DNA from: SLSG01 sp964477035
GTDB lineage: Bacteria; Bacteroidota; Bacteroidia; Bacteroidales; UBA7960
DNA length: 64,000 nt
Direction of reading: 5' to 3'
Assembly (NCBI GenBank): GCA_964477035.1
Contig: CAYZCW010000008.1
Coordinates: 85,210-149,209 of the forward strand
Part shown: piece after piece, positions 7,810 to 15,951 of the stretch
Numbering within the stretch: the first letter of the stretch is position 1
Layout: each line of letters starts with the position of its first letter
Notes under the pieces: model-generated
Database searches by the model: none
Told to the model about the DNA's origin: nothing
The model's input: only the letters and a program-made list of their open reading frames with translations
Made by a program: the position numbers and the translations under genes

Positions 7810-9336
7810 CTACCAGCTGTGCAGTGGCCGCTCCGGCAAAGGCTTGTAACCAAAAACCCAGTTCAGTCCCAGGTGCATGCTCGCCCAGCTGCTCTGGTCG
7901 GGAATAATGATCCCCAGCACATTGTCCCCCACCAGGTAAAGCTGCAGGGGGCCCAGGTTGGCATGGATGCCCGCACCGATATGCCCCTGTCTCCCGTTCG
8001 CCATGCTGTAAGCCAGGGTCAGTCCCAGGGAAGGGGATGCCTGCACATTGTACGAAGCGGTCAGGGAGGGATACCAATGCCCGTCAAACAAATGCCCCCT
8101 GCCGAGCAGGGCGAGGCGGTGGCGCCCTCCCGGGGCATAAGCCACCGATCCGTACAATTTTGGTGAAAGGTGTGAACGGTAGGTCACCGTGGTTCTTTGT
8201 TCCTCAAAATGGTCGGGCAACCCGTCGATGAACTCCTCCATGTTTGCCACAAAACCGTCGTCGAAAAAATCCTGCCCGTCGATGCCCTGGTAGCGGACCG
8301 TCCCGTCCAGGCGCAACTCCCTTCCTCCCTGCTGCCAGTCGATGAAGCCGAGGTCTATGACGCTCAGGGCGATGCTCCAGCGGGTCCCGGCACTGACGAC
8401 CATTCCGGCATCCAGGGCTGCGCCGGCATTGTTCAGGTTGGTGCGCGCATCATAAGATCCGGCCGCCCCTCCAAAGGAGAAAGGTTCGCGGGGGGAGGTT
8501 CCACCAGAGGTGTTGGCGGCCTGCCACAGCCTCCAATCCGCCTCCAGCAGCTGGTGCCCTGCCCGGGCCGTATCGGCCACAAGGGCCATGCTGTAGTGGT
8601 GCAGGCGCTGGTTGGCCAGCCCGAACAACACCCTGCCGCGCAGGCCCAACGTGATGAAGCCCCCGAGTTTTCTGGCGTAGGAAACGGACAAGTCCCGGTA
8701 GTGTATCACCTCCCAGGCCGCCCCACTGAAATCTGCCGGCCCGGAGAAGGCGTCACTGCCCCGGAGAACCAGCCGCGCCAGATCCTCCGGATAGGCCAGG
8801 TAGGCCGTAGCCTTGTCACTCACCCCCAGAGAGATGAAATCCCGGTCGCCCCTCAGGCCCGCCGACACCCACTCCAGCTGCAGCTCCAATCCCGCCATAT
8901 TGCGCTTGTCAAGCCGGTCCAAAAGGCGGTCCTCATCCCAGTACACCTCGTCCCGGGCGTCCCGCCTCACCACATCCCCGGCCACGAAGCCCTGGTTCGA
9001 GAGATTGGCGTACAGGGAAGACAACAGGGGTGCCCCGGCATACACCCGGGGCTGGGGGAATTGGGCCGGGTTGGCCTGGCTGGACTGGGGTATGCCCTGC
9101 ATCCAGTACAGGGTATTGTAAGCCTGGGAAGAGGCCTTTTGCGGGGCAAGCAGGAGGCCGCCCAGGAGGGCCAGCAAGAGGGTGACCCCACGGGCCGTCA
9201 GCCCGGGGCCATGGGAACTCCTGCCGGTCTCCCGAACCGGCTTTATGTTTGCTGCAGTGACATGGGGCAAATCTGGCATACGGTTCTGCTTCAGGCTGTC
9301 TGCCGGGTCATCTCCGGCCACCATCCGGCGACCCAT
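7810..9336 (-). CDS. Outer-membrane beta-barrel protein, DUF5723-like
   Basis: A secreted protein of about 508 residues, with a hydrophobic signal segment (GVTLLLALLGGLLLAP) followed by a Bacteroidota-type mature start (QAYNTLYWMQGIPQSSQANPA) and then alternating beta-strands ending in an aromatic strand. The sentence-like start, with NPA followed by a long barrel, resembles DUF5723 proteins, which are of unknown function. The N-terminus is uncertain: three ATGs occur before the signal segment, and the furthest gives an unusually long n-region. It lies just upstream of the CcmF-type gene and may be co-transcribed with it. Confidence 0.65.
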   Translation of the reverse strand: MGRRMVAGDDPADSLKQNRMPDLPHVTAANIKPVRETGRSSHGPGLTARGVTLLLALLGGLLLAPQKASSQAYNTLYWMQGIPQSSQANPAQFPQPRVYAGAPLLSSLYANLSNQGFVAGDVVRRDARDEVYWDEDRLLDRLDKRNMAGLELQLEWVSAGLRGDRDFISLGVSDKATAYLAYPEDLARLVLRGSDAFSGPADFSGAAWEVIHYRDLSVSYARKLGGFITLGLRGRVLFGLANQRLHHYSMALVADTARAGHQLLEADWRLWQAANTSGGTSPREPFSFGGAAGSYDARTNLNNAGAALDAGMVVSAGTRWSIALSVIDLGFIDWQQGGRELRLDGTVRYQGIDGQDFFDDGFVANMEEFIDGLPDHFEEQRTTVTYRSHLSPKLYGSVAYAPGGRHRLALLGRGHLFDGHWYPSLTASYNVQASPSLGLTLAYSMANGRQGHIGAGIHANLGPLQLYLVGDNVLGIIIPDQSSWASMHLGLNWVFGYKPLPERPLHSW

Positions 9337-9456
9337 GGTCGGCGGAAGGGAATGCGCCAAATATTTCGCGAATTTAGGAAAAATCTTTTAAAGGGCGGGG
9401 AACGGTCAGTCTTCCCTCAGACTCAGTTTGTCCGCCCCCCACCGTCGGTTAGATCC

Positions 9457-9906
9457 TCAAAGACCGTCATAAAGGGGAAAATCCTGCAGAAACAGCCACC
9501 TTCCTCCGGCAGTGTCCCAGCGGCAACAATAATGATCCAGGCCATTGGTCACGGCCAGGTAAGCCACACGGAAGGAAAAATTATAGCGGGCGATCTGGTC
9601 GAACACCTCCTGGGTCACGGGAACCTGGGGAGCCTTGCATTCAATGATCATCAGGGCCTGTCCCTCCCCGCCATAGACGATGGCATCCGCCCTTTTCTGC
9701 ATTTTGTTGTATTGAAGGGAAGCCTCCACTGCAATCCGGCCCGCCGGATAATTCTTATGACTGACCAGCCAGTGCAGGAAATGCTGCCGGACCCATTCTT
9801 CCGGGGTGAGGGCCACATACCGCCGGCGGAAGGCATCAAAAATGGCAGGACGGCCGTTGATTTCGGCTGTTCTTAACGGGAAGGGCGGAAGATTCAGGGC
9901 CTGCAT
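9457..9906 (-). CDS. HsdR N-terminal-like nuclease-fold protein (not part of a restriction system)
   Basis: A 149-residue stand-alone protein with the fold found at the N-terminus of type I restriction subunits (HSDR_N type). The PD-(D/E)xK-like residues are visible: E61, D74 in RADAIVY and E89-K91 in IIECKAP. There is no helicase part and no HsdM or HsdS nearby. The gene is divergent from AMP nucleosidase and holA, an arrangement familiar in Bacteroidota genomes, so it is more likely a conserved housekeeping nuclease or nuclease-like protein than a defence gene. Its substrate is unknown. Confidence 0.8.
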   Translation of the reverse strand: MQALNLPPFPLRTAEINGRPAIFDAFRRRYVALTPEEWVRQHFLHWLVSHKNYPAGRIAVEASLQYNKMQKRADAIVYGGEGQALMIIECKAPQVPVTQEVFDQIARYNFSFRVAYLAVTNGLDHYCCRWDTAGGRWLFLQDFPLYDGL

Positions 9907-10022
9907 TTACCGGGAGGGTCCTTACGTGTTGCTAAAAGTCAAAGATACGTAAATATATAGCCTGGTTGGGCGGATTGTTCCCGGCCTCCCGATTCGGATC
10001 ATGGATTGTGGCGGATAAATTG

Positions 10023-10030
10023 TATTTTTG
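10023..10030 (+). promoter_or_regulatory. -7 promoter box TATTTTTG of the AMP nucleosidase operon
   Basis: Exact match to the Bacteroidota -7 consensus TAnnTTTG, 18 bases before the ATG chosen for AMP nucleosidase. It rules out a start further upstream at 10028. A good -33 TTTG at the usual 19-base spacing is not seen, only TTG at 10006-10008. Confidence 0.55.
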
Positions 10031-10048
10031 CCAAAACCGGGCCCCGCT

Positions 10049-10831
10049 ATGAAAACACGAGAGGAAATCGTTCAGAACTGGTTGCTGCGCTATACCGGCA
10101 CCCGTGCCGAAGACACCGGGGAGTATATCCTGTTGACCAATTTCAACCAGTACGTGAACCTGTTTGCCCAATGGTTCGGCGTGCCCGTCAACGGTCAGGA
10201 CAGGGTCATGCCCAGCGCCACCAGCGACAACATCACCATCATCAATTTCGGGATGGGCAGTCCGAATGCCGCCACCATCATGGACCTGCTCAGCGCGGTC
10301 CGCCCGCGCGCCGTCTTGTTCCTGGGCAAATGCGGCGGCCTCAAAAAGATCAACAGCCTGGGCGACCTGATCCTGCCCATTGCCGCCATACGCGGGGAAG
10401 GAACCTCCAACGACTATTTTCCCCCTGAGGTACCTGCCCTGCCGGCTTTTAACCTGCAAAAAGCGGTGTCGACAAACATCCGGAACCACAATCTGGACTA
10501 CTGGACGGGCACCATCTACACCACCAACAGGAGGGTCTGGGAACATGACGAGGTGTTCAAGGACTACCTCAGGCGCATCCGGGTCATGGGCATCGACATG
10601 GAGACGGCCACCATTTTTTCCGTAGGCTTTTATAACCGCATCCCCACCGGGGCCCTCCTGCTGGTCTCCGACCAGCCCATGATCTCCAGCGGGGTCAAAA
10701 CCGAGGAAAGCGACAAGAAAGTATCCGGTCAGTTTGTGGAGAAACACCTCCGCATCGGGATCGACTCCCTGAAAGAACTCATCAACAACGGTCTGACAGT
10801 AAAACACCTGAAGTTTGACTACGAAGATTAA
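10049..10831 (+). CDS. AMP nucleosidase
   Basis: Cleaves AMP to adenine and ribose 5-phosphate, a purine-salvage and AMP-control step. The 260-residue protein is the short Bacteroidota form, built as one phosphorylase-superfamily domain. Seen: the INFGMGSPNAATIMD phosphate-binding stretch near residue 70, FLGKCGGL near 99, the GIDMETATIFSVGF purine-binding motif with its conserved Met-Glu near 182, and LVSDQPM near 205. The ATG at 10049 fits the promoter box just upstream. holA begins within 20 bases of its stop, so the two are co-transcribed. Confidence 0.92.
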   Translation: MKTREEIVQNWLLRYTGTRAEDTGEYILLTNFNQYVNLFAQWFGVPVNGQDRVMPSATSDNITIINFGMGSPNAATIMDLLSAVRPRAVLFLGKCGGLKKINSLGDLILPIAAIRGEGTSNDYFPPEVPALPAFNLQKAVSTNIRNHNLDYWTGTIYTTNRRVWEHDEVFKDYLRRIRVMGIDMETATIFSVGFYNRIPTGALLLVSDQPMISSGVKTEESDKKVSGQFVEKHLRIGIDSLKELINNGLTVKHLKFDYED

Positions 10832-10849
10832 GTGCCCAAGCCCCATGAT

Positions 10850-11866
10850 ATGGCAGCGCCCCGTTTTGAAGACATTCTGAAAGACATCCGCAACAGGATC
10901 CTTTACCCCGTCTATTTTCTGATGGGTGAGGAACCCTTCTATATCGACGTCATCTCGGATTACCTGGAAGACAATATCCTGACGGAGGAAGAAAAAGAAT
11001 TCAACCTGAGCGTCCTTTACGGAAGGGACACCGATGTGCAAACGGTCATCAGCACGGCCAAGCGCTTCCCGATGATGGCCAGCCACCACATCGTGATCGT
11101 CAAGGAAGCCCAGTCCCTTCAGAATATTGATGACCTGGGCCCCTACATTCTCCAGCCGCTGCAATCCACCATCCTGGTGGTCTGCTACAAGTACAAGACG
11201 TTGGACCGCAGAAAGAAGTTTGTCAGGGACATCGAAAAGACGGGCCTGGTTTTTGAAGGGAAGAAACTGTACGACAACCAGGTCCCCGACTGGATCGGTT
11301 CCTACGTCAGGCGCAAGGGGTACCGCATCGGCCCGCAAGCCGGGCAGATGCTGGCCGACCACCTGGGATCGGACCTGGGCAGGATCGTGAATGAGCTGGG
11401 GAAGGTGTTCATCAACCTGAAAAAGGGGGAGGAGATCACCACCCGGGTCATCGAGGAGAATATCGGGATCAGCAAGGATTTCAACATTTTTGAATACCAG
11501 CAGGCCCTGGGTGACCGGGACCGTTACAAAGCGTTTCACATCGCGCAGTATTTCGCCGACAATCCCAAGGGGAACCCCATGGCGTTGATCCTGGGGGTGC
11601 TTTACCAGTATTTCTCCAGGACGCTGATCTACCACAGCCTGCGGGATAAAAGCAGGAACAGCGCCGCAGCCGCCCTGTCGGTCAACCCCTTTTTCATCGC
11701 AGGCATACAGAATGCGGCTAAAAACCATTCGCCCCGCCACCTGCTTCGCATTATTTCCTATCTTCGCGAATACGACCTGAAGGCCAAGGGCTGGGATAAT
11801 GCATCAGTGAACGAAGGGGAATTGCTCCGGGAGCTGACGTACAAAATTCTGAAAACATCCGATTAA
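10850..11866 (+). CDS. holA: DNA polymerase III subunit delta
   Basis: The clamp-loader subunit that opens the sliding clamp. The 338-residue protein starts FEDILKDIRNRILYPVYFLMGEEPFYID, which is the typical Bacteroidota HolA opening, with the degenerate nucleotide-fold strand VVCYKYKTLDRRKKF and the later helical collar region (LGDRDRYKAFHIAQYF) in place. ATG at 10850 was preferred over a GTG 18 bases earlier that abuts the AMP nucleosidase stop. The EVE gene follows after 3 bases. There is no ATPase activity in this subunit, as expected. Confidence 0.92.
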   Translation: MAAPRFEDILKDIRNRILYPVYFLMGEEPFYIDVISDYLEDNILTEEEKEFNLSVLYGRDTDVQTVISTAKRFPMMASHHIVIVKEAQSLQNIDDLGPYILQPLQSTILVVCYKYKTLDRRKKFVRDIEKTGLVFEGKKLYDNQVPDWIGSYVRRKGYRIGPQAGQMLADHLGSDLGRIVNELGKVFINLKKGEEITTRVIEENIGISKDFNIFEYQQALGDRDRYKAFHIAQYFADNPKGNPMALILGVLYQYFSRTLIYHSLRDKSRNSAAAALSVNPFFIAGIQNAAKNHSPRHLLRIISYLREYDLKAKGWDNASVNEGELLRELTYKILKTSD

Positions 11867-11869
11867 AGC

Positions 11870-12322
11870 ATGAAGTATTGGTTGGTCAAAAGCGAACCGG
11901 AGGCTTATTCCTGGGCCCGTTTCCTGAGGGAAGGGCGGACCGCCTGGGACGGGGTAAGGAACTACCAGGCCAGAAACAACCTGAAGGCCATGAAAAAAGG
12001 GGACCTGGTTCTTTTCTACCACAGCGTCACGGAAAAACGCGTGGTGGGGATGGCCCGTGTGGTCAGGGAGCATTACCCTGACCCGTCCGCCGCAGGGGAT
12101 AACCGTTGGCTGGCAGTCGACCTGGTTCCGGAGCAAACCCTTGAGAAGCCTGTTTCCCTGGGGAAGATCAAGGCGGACGAACGGCTGCATGAAATCGCCC
12201 TGCTGAGGCAATCCCGCTTGTCTGTCCTGCCCCTTCCCCCGGAGGCCTTTGATGCCATCCTGGAACTGGGCAGCCGGCCGGACGACGGACAAACCCACAA
12301 AGACCGCCATGAACCTGCTTGA
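11870..12322 (+). CDS. EVE domain protein (THYN1-like)
   Basis: A single EVE domain, a PUA-like fold that recognises modified bases in DNA or RNA. The 150-residue protein starts MKYWLVKSEPEAYSW and carries the family's WDGVRNYQARNNLKAM and GDLVLFYHS motifs at about residues 25-58. EVE domains often read 5-methylcytosine-type marks, but stand-alone THYN1-like forms are widespread and their ligand is not known. It is packed between holA (3 bases) and cvpA (14-base overlap), so it belongs to the same operon. Confidence 0.9.
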   Translation: MKYWLVKSEPEAYSWARFLREGRTAWDGVRNYQARNNLKAMKKGDLVLFYHSVTEKRVVGMARVVREHYPDPSAAGDNRWLAVDLVPEQTLEKPVSLGKIKADERLHEIALLRQSRLSVLPLPPEAFDAILELGSRPDDGQTHKDRHEPA

Positions 12323-12791
12323 CCTCGTATTGCTCCTGATCCTTGCCTGGGGAGCCATAGCGGGTTACCGCAACGGCCTGTTCCGGGAGGTGGCCTCCCT
12401 GCTGGGCCTGGTCCTGGGGGTGTTTCTGGCCATCATCGCTGCCGATGTGACCGGGAGGGTGGCTGCCGGGATGGTGGACTGGAACGTGCTGCCACTGAAG
12501 GTGCTGGCTTTTGTGGTTGTTTTTGCCCTCATTATCCTCATCCTGAAGGCCCTGGCCGGGGCGCTCACGGGCCTGTTCAAAGCGGTGATGCTCAACTTTT
12601 TCAACCGCCTGGCCGGCTTTTTCTTCGGACTGCTCAAGGCCTCCATCCTGATCAGCCTGGTCTTGTTTTTTCTCCAGCTGTTCAATGACCGCACGGAGCT
12701 CCTCCCGGAAAGCGTTTTCCAGGGAAGCCTGCTGGCCGGCTACCTGCAACCGCTGGCACCGGCCGTGTTCCGCGGACTCGCTTTGTTCTGA
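12309..12791 (+). CDS. cvpA: CvpA family membrane protein
   Basis: A 160-residue inner-membrane protein of the CvpA family, named for colicin V production but of unclear general role. Four hydrophobic helices are visible, at about residues 2-18, 26-48, 60-84 and 98-120, with the family motif AGYRNGLFREVASLLGLVLG early in the protein. The ATG overlaps the end of the EVE gene by 14 bases, so it is the last gene of the AMP nucleosidase-holA-EVE-cvpA operon. It converges with the decarboxylase gene. Confidence 0.85.
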   Translation: MNLLDLVLLLILAWGAIAGYRNGLFREVASLLGLVLGVFLAIIAADVTGRVAAGMVDWNVLPLKVLAFVVVFALIILILKALAGALTGLFKAVMLNFFNRLAGFFFGLLKASILISLVLFFLQLFNDRTELLPESVFQGSLLAGYLQPLAPAVFRGLALF

Positions 12792-12847
12792 AAACCGCCC
12801 TGCCCTGAATGCCCGGGCACCGGGCCGCCGGACAAAAAAGCCACCTG

Positions 12848-14257
12848 TTATTCAAAGGACCCGGCAGCTTTCCGGATGATGTCCCATGCCCGTTTTGTAT
12901 GAGGGGACCCGGTGTTCCGCTGTCCCACCATCAGCCGGATGGTATAACGGCCTTTCAGTACGGTATGGGTCAGAAACACCTGTCCTGAGCTGTTGATCTC
13001 CTCCAGGAGCCGCCTGTTCAGCCTGTCGAGCTCCTCTTCCGGCAGCCCCCCCGGGTTGTACCTGAAACATACCAGACTGAGGGTCAATGGGGCCAACAAC
13101 TCGAACCGGGGGTCATCCTCCACCCAACCCGCAAACTCACGGGCCAGCCGTACATGCCGCCCGACCATCTCCCGAATGCCTTCCAGGCCATAGGTCCTCA
13201 GAACAAACCACAGCTTGAGGGCCCGGAACCGCCGGCCCAACTGGATGCCCCAGTCGCGGTAATTCCTGACCTGGCTGTCGGCCGGGGTCTTGAGGTATTC
13301 GGGCAGGATCTCCAGGCTGCGGACCAGGGAGGCTGCATCCTTTACGAAATAGGCAGAACAGTCAAAATTGGTCAGCATCCACTTGTGGGGATTGAACACA
13401 AAGGAGTCGGCCTGCTCCACCCCCTTGGTGATCCAGCGGAATGCCGGGTGGATGGCGGCTGTGCCGGCAAAGGCCGCATCCACATGCAGCCAGACGCCGT
13501 GCTTCTGACAAATGGCCGCAATGGCGGGCACCGGATCCATGGCCAGGGAGGAGGTAGTCCCCAGGGTGGCCACCACGCAGGCCGGGATGCGCCCGGCCCC
13601 AAGGTCGTCCCGGATCGCCCGGTCGAGGGCCCGGGGATCCATGGCAAGGTCCTCATCTGTGGCCACCCGGTGCAGGTTTTCCTTTCCGTAACCCGCGATC
13701 TTCATGCCCTTCTCGATGCTTGAGTGGGTCTCTGAAGAGACATACACCACCAGCGGCTTGTGCAGGCCCACCCGGTTGCCCTCGAAACCGGTGACCCGTT
13801 CCCTGGCGGAAATCAAGGCACAGAGGGTGGCTGTAGAGGCCGTATCCTGGATGACTCCCTCAAAGTGGGATGGCAGCCCCAGGGCAAGGGCCAGCCATTG
13901 CATCACCCTTTCCTCCAGTTCGGCGGCGGCGGGGGATGTCTGCCACAACATGCCCTGCACCCCCAGGCCGGCCGTCAGCAGCTCGGCCAGCACCGAGGCG
14001 GGACTGTTGTTCGCCGGGAAATAGGCAAACCAGCCCGGATGCTGCCAGTGGGTGATGCCGGGCAGGATCTGTTCCCGGAAGTCCCTGAAAACGTCTTCCA
14101 TCGGCTCGGGTTGCTCGGGCGGGGCCTGGGGAAGGGTCTTCAGGATATCCCCCGGCTGCACAGCCGGTCTGACGGGGTAGTCCTCAATATTTTCAAAATA
14201 GTCGGACAGCCAGTCGATCATGGCGTGTCCGTGCCGGCGGAAGGCTGCTGGGTCCAT
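12848..14257 (-). CDS. PLP-dependent aromatic amino acid decarboxylase family enzyme
   Basis: Group II decarboxylase (469 residues) that removes the carboxyl group of an amino acid such as tyrosine, DOPA or tryptophan. The cofactor site is complete: H178 (SSETHSS) that stacks on the ring, D260 (HVDAAFAG) that bonds the pyridine nitrogen, and K292 in NPHKWML that forms the Schiff base. The N-terminal HWQHPGWFAYFPAN segment also matches the family. It lies 42 bases after the gasdermin-like gene on the same strand. The substrate cannot be decided from sequence. Confidence 0.9.
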   Translation of the reverse strand: MDPAAFRRHGHAMIDWLSDYFENIEDYPVRPAVQPGDILKTLPQAPPEQPEPMEDVFRDFREQILPGITHWQHPGWFAYFPANNSPASVLAELLTAGLGVQGMLWQTSPAAAELEERVMQWLALALGLPSHFEGVIQDTASTATLCALISARERVTGFEGNRVGLHKPLVVYVSSETHSSIEKGMKIAGYGKENLHRVATDEDLAMDPRALDRAIRDDLGAGRIPACVVATLGTTSSLAMDPVPAIAAICQKHGVWLHVDAAFAGTAAIHPAFRWITKGVEQADSFVFNPHKWMLTNFDCSAYFVKDAASLVRSLEILPEYLKTPADSQVRNYRDWGIQLGRRFRALKLWFVLRTYGLEGIREMVGRHVRLAREFAGWVEDDPRFELLAPLTLSLVCFRYNPGGLPEEELDRLNRRLLEEINSSGQVFLTHTVLKGRYTIRLMVGQRNTGSPHTKRAWDIIRKAAGSFE

Positions 14258-14299
14258 GGGAACGGGTTTTGCCCCAAATGTAAGGAATAATTCCCAGGC

Positions 14300-14911
14300 T
14301 CAGACAACAAAGCCCCGGACACCAAAAGGCACCCCGGCGTTGCGGCTGACGACAAGCTCCCTTTCCCCTGCCCAGTGATATTCTATGCGGGTATGCACGT
14401 CCAGGCTGGTGACTTCCTCCAGCTCAGCCTGGGTGAGCACCTCGTTGTTTCGCAGGAAGGTGATGGCCACCTCACAGGCATAATAAGTCTCCAGAACGAC
14501 GAGCTTGTTGTTCACCAACCGCCACCGTCCCCTCCGGTCGGCAGACCGCAGGGCATTCAGCCTGGGTTGCAGGGTCATTTGGTTGGTATTGAGGAAAGCC
14601 CCCTTCACATCACTGACCCGGAAGTGGACCCTGATGTCCTGATCCAGTCCCCCCCGGAGGGAAAACAGGCCAAGGATGCTCACCCCGCTGCCCAGGCTGC
14701 GGCTGGAGGTCAGGCTGCCGTATATCATGTTCGCATCCGTCCGGGTATACCCCCAGGAGGTTTCAGGTTCCTCCGGGAGGATGTCCCGGCAGTGACCAAA
14801 GTACCGGAGCTTTTCCCGGTCGAGAATGACGCCGGGAACATATTGCTCCGTACTGATGGGCAACAGCCTGAGGCCCGCAATGTGTTTACGTATAAATCTC
14901 AGAAAATCCAT
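14300..14911 (-). CDS. Orphan 203-residue protein resembling a bacterial gasdermin pore-forming domain
   Basis: No name can be given with certainty. The order of motifs follows the gasdermin N-terminal domain: an amphipathic helix (residues 2-12), a LRLLPISTEQYVPGVILD strand pair (14-31), a CRDIL segment (41-45), a glycine-rich GSGVSILG stretch (74-81), an FRVSDVKGAFL hairpin, a paired strand KLVVLETYYACEVAITF in the middle of the domain and a final VPFGVRGFVV strand (194-203). The protein stops right after that strand, so the short C-terminal inhibitory tail of known bacterial gasdermins is absent, as is an N-terminal cysteine. An in-frame TGA just before the ATG fixes the start. A near-perfect -7 box lies upstream. 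No protease gene is adjacent. Confidence 0.4.
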   Translation of the reverse strand: MDFLRFIRKHIAGLRLLPISTEQYVPGVILDREKLRYFGHCRDILPEEPETSWGYTRTDANMIYGSLTSSRSLGSGVSILGLFSLRGGLDQDIRVHFRVSDVKGAFLNTNQMTLQPRLNALRSADRRGRWRLVNNKLVVLETYYACEVAITFLRNNEVLTQAELEEVTSLDVHTRIEYHWAGERELVVSRNAGVPFGVRGFVV

Positions 14912-14941
14912 AACTCATTAAGTATTTATCCTTGTTCAGGA

Positions 14942-14949
14942 CAAATATA
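14942..14949 (-). promoter_or_regulatory. -7 promoter box TATATTTG of the gasdermin-like gene
   Basis: On the minus strand this reads TATATTTG, an exact TAnnTTTG match, 30 bases upstream of the ATG at 14911. The surrounding 77 bases are clearly A+T-rich. It shows that the gene has its own promoter and is not simply read through from the aminotransferase gene. No clear -33 TTTG is seen. Confidence 0.5.
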
Positions 14950-14988
14950 TGCATTCTCTTCATATTAAAAAGGCATGCATCACGAAAT

Positions 14989-15825
14989 TCAGTGAAGGTC
15001 TTTCATTTTGGCGGACAACAGGTAGGTGGTCACACGGTTGTTGAAAGCGTGCTGGATCTCTCGGATGAGGGGGTGGTCAGAAGGAAGGGGCAGGTCACCG
15101 ATGCGGTTGATGGGAAGCACCCTGCGGGAGGTGCTGCTGAGAAATGCGGCCTCCATCAGAGGCAACTCGCCGGCCGCGATGCGGCGTTCATGAACCGGGA
15201 TGCCCTTGTCGCGGCAACAGCCCATCACATGTTTGCGGGTAATGCCCGGCAGCACATCGGCCACCGGAGGGGTCAGCACGGAATCCTCCCGGATGAAGAA
15301 CACATTGGAACGGCTGCCCTCGGTAATGCAGCCCCGGGGATCCACCAGCAGGGTTTCATGAACCTGTTCCTGCTGCCGCACCTTTGAAGTCATCCGGGCC
15401 AGTCCGGGATTGACCTGTTTGGCATTCGGATTCAGCCGGGTTCCCTGAAAAAGTACCACCGGGATGCCGGCACGGTATAGCTCCGGAGCGGGATACTCAT
15501 GGGCCACCTGGCAGGCCGTCCAGCGCAGGGTACCGGGGCCCGGATGGCAGACCAGCCTGATGTTCCCGTTCCGGATCCCGCCCTCACGGACCAGCCTGAA
15601 AATGGCCTGCGCCATGTCCTTCTCCGGACAGGGCAAGGCCTCACCCGTAAGATGCAGGGAATGGCACAGTCGATCCAGGTGGTCCTCCAAAAACAAGGGA
15701 ACGCCGTCCATGACCCGGAACACCTCGTAGACATCCCCCGGCCGTCCCGCAGGATCCGGAGTGGCCGGTGAAAACCGGATCAGGACCCCGTCCTGCAAAA
15801 AATGGGTTCCCAGGCAATCTTTCAT
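14989..15825 (-). CDS. Class IV PLP-dependent aminotransferase
   Basis: A 278-residue fold-type IV enzyme of the family that includes branched-chain aminotransferase, D-amino acid transaminase and aminodeoxychorismate lyase. Seen: VFRVMDGVPLFLEDHLDRL near the N-terminus, a likely cofactor lysine in NAKQVNPG at about residue 140, and the phosphate-binding ITEGSRSNVFFI motif about 35 residues later. The start MKDCLGTHF is supported by a -7 box upstream. Substrate is undecided: the SRSN form of the motif is common in branched-chain-like members, and a pabC role is possible. Confidence 0.85.
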   Translation of the reverse strand: MKDCLGTHFLQDGVLIRFSPATPDPAGRPGDVYEVFRVMDGVPLFLEDHLDRLCHSLHLTGEALPCPEKDMAQAIFRLVREGGIRNGNIRLVCHPGPGTLRWTACQVAHEYPAPELYRAGIPVVLFQGTRLNPNAKQVNPGLARMTSKVRQQEQVHETLLVDPRGCITEGSRSNVFFIREDSVLTPPVADVLPGITRKHVMGCCRDKGIPVHERRIAAGELPLMEAAFLSSTSRRVLPINRIGDLPLPSDHPLIREIQHAFNNRVTTYLLSAKMKDLH

Positions 15826-15841
15826 GGGCGGACCTTTGCGG

Positions 15842-15849
15842 CAAAGGTA
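15842..15849 (-). promoter_or_regulatory. -7 promoter box TACCTTTG of the class IV aminotransferase
   Basis: Minus-strand TACCTTTG is an exact TAnnTTTG match ending 17 bases before the chosen ATG. It makes an earlier in-frame start at 15885 unlikely, because that would lie upstream of the transcription start. Confidence 0.5.
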
Positions 15850-15951
15850 AAGAAATTGCCCCAGCACGGGCAGGATGGCAGCCACGCATGCGAAATTTTT
15901 CTATTTTAGCGGGCGCAACCCATCCTTGAACCACTAACCTGCCAATGTCCC

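Noticed and set aside
9457..9906. HsdR-like domain as a sign of a type I restriction system
   Set aside because: There is no helicase, HsdM or HsdS nearby, and the same small gene beside holA is common in Bacteroidota, so it is a stand-alone housekeeping-type protein.
9932..11740. Long minus-strand reading frame of 602 codons opposite AMP nucleosidase and holA
   Set aside because: Both plus-strand genes are clear family members and the antisense frame has no motif; long open shadows are expected in G+C-rich DNA.
14300..15825. Gasdermin-like gene plus neighbours as a complete defence operon
   Set aside because: The flanking genes are a decarboxylase and an aminotransferase; no protease or nucleotide sensor is adjacent, and a separate promoter is present, so only the single gene is flagged.
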